From assembly GCA_903910495.1 (NCBI GenBank), contig CAIVZW010000586.1, positions 1 through 6,526 on the forward strand: a stretch of DNA of 6,526 bases, written 5' to 3'. The notes under the pieces were generated by a model, which searched no databases, had not been told where the DNA came from, and saw only the letters and a program-made list of their open reading frames with translations. Shown one piece after another: positions 5,549-6,526 of this stretch (position 1 is its first letter; each line of letters begins with the position of its first letter). The position numbers and the translations under genes are program-made. This DNA comes from an uncultured beta proteobacterium (GTDB taxonomy: Bacteria > Pseudomonadota > Gammaproteobacteria > Burkholderiales > Rhodocyclaceae).

Positions 5549-6019
5549 CTATTGCAACGGAATGGATAGTGGCGCCGCATCTTTGTAACCATTATTTAGG
5601 CCCTGATAGAACATGACCGTAACAGAGCGTTTTGCTTCGTCCCACCGGAAAGACTGAGGGCTCCCAACGTATTTCGTTGTCGCTTCGGTCATGCGCTCTG
5701 TCTGTGCGTTGAACAGGAGCAATTTTCCTGTCGGGCCGTCCTGCACGAGCGCGTAGCGGTTGGACGGCGCAATTGAAAAGTTCCCATGGCCGCACTGACA
5801 AAGTTGCCGTTGGCGAAAATAGAGGAAGGAGAAATGACCGACACGTTCCCAGTGTTTCGGCGGGTTGACGACTTCACGGCGCACCAGTCGGAATCCCCCA
5901 TCTAAGTTCTGCGTACTCTCCGAAAGTACTTGACCGGACTTCCACGTTGACGAGTCTGAGCTATCAGCCAGGCAGCCAAAGGCGAAGAGCAGCGTACCAA
6001 CGAGGTAGTATTGTTTCAT
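5549..6019 (-). CDS. Small exported protein or lipoprotein of unknown function
   Basis: A 156-residue protein I do not recognise. It begins with a short signal-like segment: Lys2, then hydrophobic residues 6-15, then Cys16. LFAFGC (11-16) resembles a lipobox, but Phe at -2 is atypical, so ordinary signal-peptidase cleavage after Ala18 is an alternative. The mature part has a CQCG segment (74-77). It then has beta-rich stretches such as FSIAPSNRYALVQD (81-94), GKLLLFNAQT (98-107) and FRWDEAKRSVTVMF (124-137), which read like one or two blades of a propeller-type fold. That is a visual impression only. The start is preceded by a weak AGG five bases upstream. The gene stands alone in a lower-GC stretch beside the tRNA and is bracketed by the 14-bp direct repeat, suggesting acquired DNA. 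Confidence 0.65.
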   Translation of the reverse strand: MKQYYLVGTLLFAFGCLADSSDSSTWKSGQVLSESTQNLDGGFRLVRREVVNPPKHWERVGHFSFLYFRQRQLCQCGHGNFSIAPSNRYALVQDGPTGKLLLFNAQTERMTEATTKYVGSPQSFRWDEAKRSVTVMFYQGLNNGYKDAAPLSIPLQ

Positions 6020-6178
6020 GAGCGCCTAATAGTACGAAATCGTCGTGAAAAGCAGCACACCCGGATCGTCTCAGTGGTCAATTATGAGCAATATCTTGAA
6101 AAGCCGCCACTTGCCGGTAGCTGCTATCTTCCCCGTCCAAGCAACACAAGGGCTACGCATACCCTGAAAGCTCAGTGT
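6020..6178. other. Low-GC intergenic stretch upstream of the exported-protein gene
   Basis: This holds the 5' leader of the exported-protein gene on - and the right copy of the 14-bp direct repeat. A plus-strand frame opens at 6011, but its first 56 codons overlap the other gene's start and look non-coding. I see no clear promoter pair. Confidence 0.45.
6095..6108. repeat. 14-bp direct repeat, right copy
   Basis: CTTGAAAAGCCGCC matches 5502-5515 exactly in direct orientation, 593 bp away. It could be a target-site or recombination scar for the segment between the copies, or chance. Confidence 0.5.
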
Positions 6179-6259
6179 ATGACTATGCACTATGTTATGC
6201 AATTAGCTCTTGAATCAGAAGGAAAAAATGTGGCAGCGGTGATTCCATTGCCGGAATGA
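6179..6259 (+). pseudogene. 26-codon gene remnant, N-terminus of a small antitoxin-like protein
   Basis: The short frame starts M-T-M-H-Y-V-M-Q-L-A and ends V-I-P-L-P-E before a TGA at 6257-6259. The pattern (beta strand, charged turn E-S-E-G-K, strand A-A-V-I-P, then an expected E-W helix start) is what many small Phd-like antitoxin or regulator proteins show at their N-terminus. This resemblance is from memory and is weak. The next in-frame codons are AAA TGG, and the reading frame runs straight into the hairpin at 6259-6290, so the rest of the gene is missing. No good Shine-Dalgarno precedes the ATG. I read it as a truncated leftover; a chance frame is possible. Confidence 0.3.
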
Positions 6260-6290
6260 AAATGGGCGCCTGGAATCAGGTACCCATTTT
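6259..6290 (-). terminator. Intrinsic terminator of the tRNA-Arg gene
   Basis: The hairpin AAAATGGG (6259-6266) / CCCATTTT (6283-6290) has a nested inner stem CCTG (6269-6272) / CAGG (6277-6280) and a 4-base GAAT loop. Read on -, it follows the tRNA 3' end by 10 bases and finishes with TTTT. The A/T ends are symmetrical, so it may also terminate plus-strand transcripts. Confidence 0.8.
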
Positions 6291-6300
6291 CAGGTGTGAC

Positions 6301-6377
6301 TGGCGCGCCCGACACGATTCGAACGTGCGACTTCCACCTTCGGAGGGTGGCACTCTATCCAGCTGAGCTACGGGCGC
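6301..6377 (-). tRNA. tRNA-Arg (anticodon CCG)
   Basis: A 77-base tRNA including the encoded CCA (6303-6301). The acceptor stem is GCGCCCG (6377-6371) pairing with CGGGCGC at the 3' side, the D-arm is GCTCAGCTGGATAGAG, and the T-loop contains GTTCGAATC. The anticodon stem CCACC/GGTGG encloses the loop CTCCGAA, giving anticodon CCG, which reads CGG arginine codons. It closely resembles E. coli argX. It has its own promoter and terminator, so it is probably a single-gene transcript. Confidence 0.95.
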
Positions 6378-6390
6378 GTGGAGGTTGGGA

Positions 6391-6419
6391 AGCATAGCCG
6401 GTTTGGCCGGCGGCGTCCA
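6391..6419 (-). promoter_or_regulatory. Promoter of tRNA-Arg
   Basis: On - there is TGGACG (6419-6414, four of six matches to TTGACA), a 17-bp spacer and TATGCT (6396-6391). The predicted start is near 6384, about seven bases before the mature tRNA 5' end, as is usual for tRNA genes. Confidence 0.6.
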
Positions 6420-6526
6420 TCGTGGCGGGGTATGCGCCCGATGACCGGGCTGCAGTACCCATGAACTGGCGATCCGCAGGCTGCCCGCCGCATAACCAAG
6501 CATCGACGGGTATCGCCGCCGGCTCA
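6420..6526. other. Right edge, no supported gene
   Basis: The GC-rich sequence upstream of the tRNA promoter has short open frames on both strands, none with a recognisable domain or start signal. It may contain the end of a neighbouring gene outside the window. Confidence 0.4.

Noticed and set aside
6184..6200. TATGCACTAT matching part of hip operator 1
   Set aside because: The downstream arm lies at a 6-base rather than 8-base spacing, and both matches contain a Met-His-Tyr codon string; likely chance.
1..6526. CRISPR arrays, rRNA genes, insertion sequences or phage genes
   Set aside because: No regularly spaced repeats, rRNA motifs, transposase, integrase or phage structural gene could be seen in the window.

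Overview
The window reads as chromosomal DNA of a moderately GC-rich proteobacterium. The tRNA-Arg(CCG) and the YahK-type dehydrogenase look proteobacterial, and two hairpin or repeat elements resemble intergenic repeats common in beta- and gammaproteobacteria. A betaproteobacterium is my best guess, but this is inferred from general character only, with no phylogenetic marker gene.

Layout from left to right. Positions 1-206 are an upstream region with a possible divergent gene start at the edge. A zinc-dependent L-idonate 5-dehydrogenase-like gene follows on + (207-1247). It converges on a hipBA toxin-antitoxin operon on - (hipB 2743-2483, hipA 2502-1282). Upstream of hipBA, also on -, lie a DUF2461 gene (3497-2823) and a VOC/glyoxalase-like gene (3911-3543), which look like a two-gene unit. 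A hairpin repeat (3979-4033) separates them from a YahK-like NADP-type alcohol dehydrogenase (5127-4078, -). After that comes an accessory-looking, gene-poor stretch (about 5200-6260). It holds a degenerate REP-like element, a small unrecognised exported protein (6019-5549, -) flanked by a 14-bp direct repeat, and a 26-codon gene remnant. The window closes with tRNA-Arg(CCG) on - (6377-6301), which has a recognisable promoter and a hairpin terminator.

The two dehydrogenases belong to different MDR branches (polyol/idonate type and cinnamyl-alcohol type) and need not share a pathway. The most informative part is the control region of hipBA. A strong sigma70-type promoter (TTGACA, 17 bp, TATATT) has its -10 box inside the spacer of an inverted repeat TGCAC-N8-GTGCA. 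A second, slightly imperfect copy lies just upstream of the -35 box. The arm length and spacer match the known E. coli HipB operator format (TATCC-N8-GGATA) with a different half-site sequence. The predicted transcription start falls on the A of an internal ATG (2743), so hipB is probably 86 residues long and translated from a leaderless mRNA.

I found no clearly new multi-gene system. The items that most deserve checking are the hipBA operator and leaderless start, the altered serine arrangement in the HipA P-loop, the G7 tract in hipA, and the repeat-flanked exported protein next to the tRNA gene.
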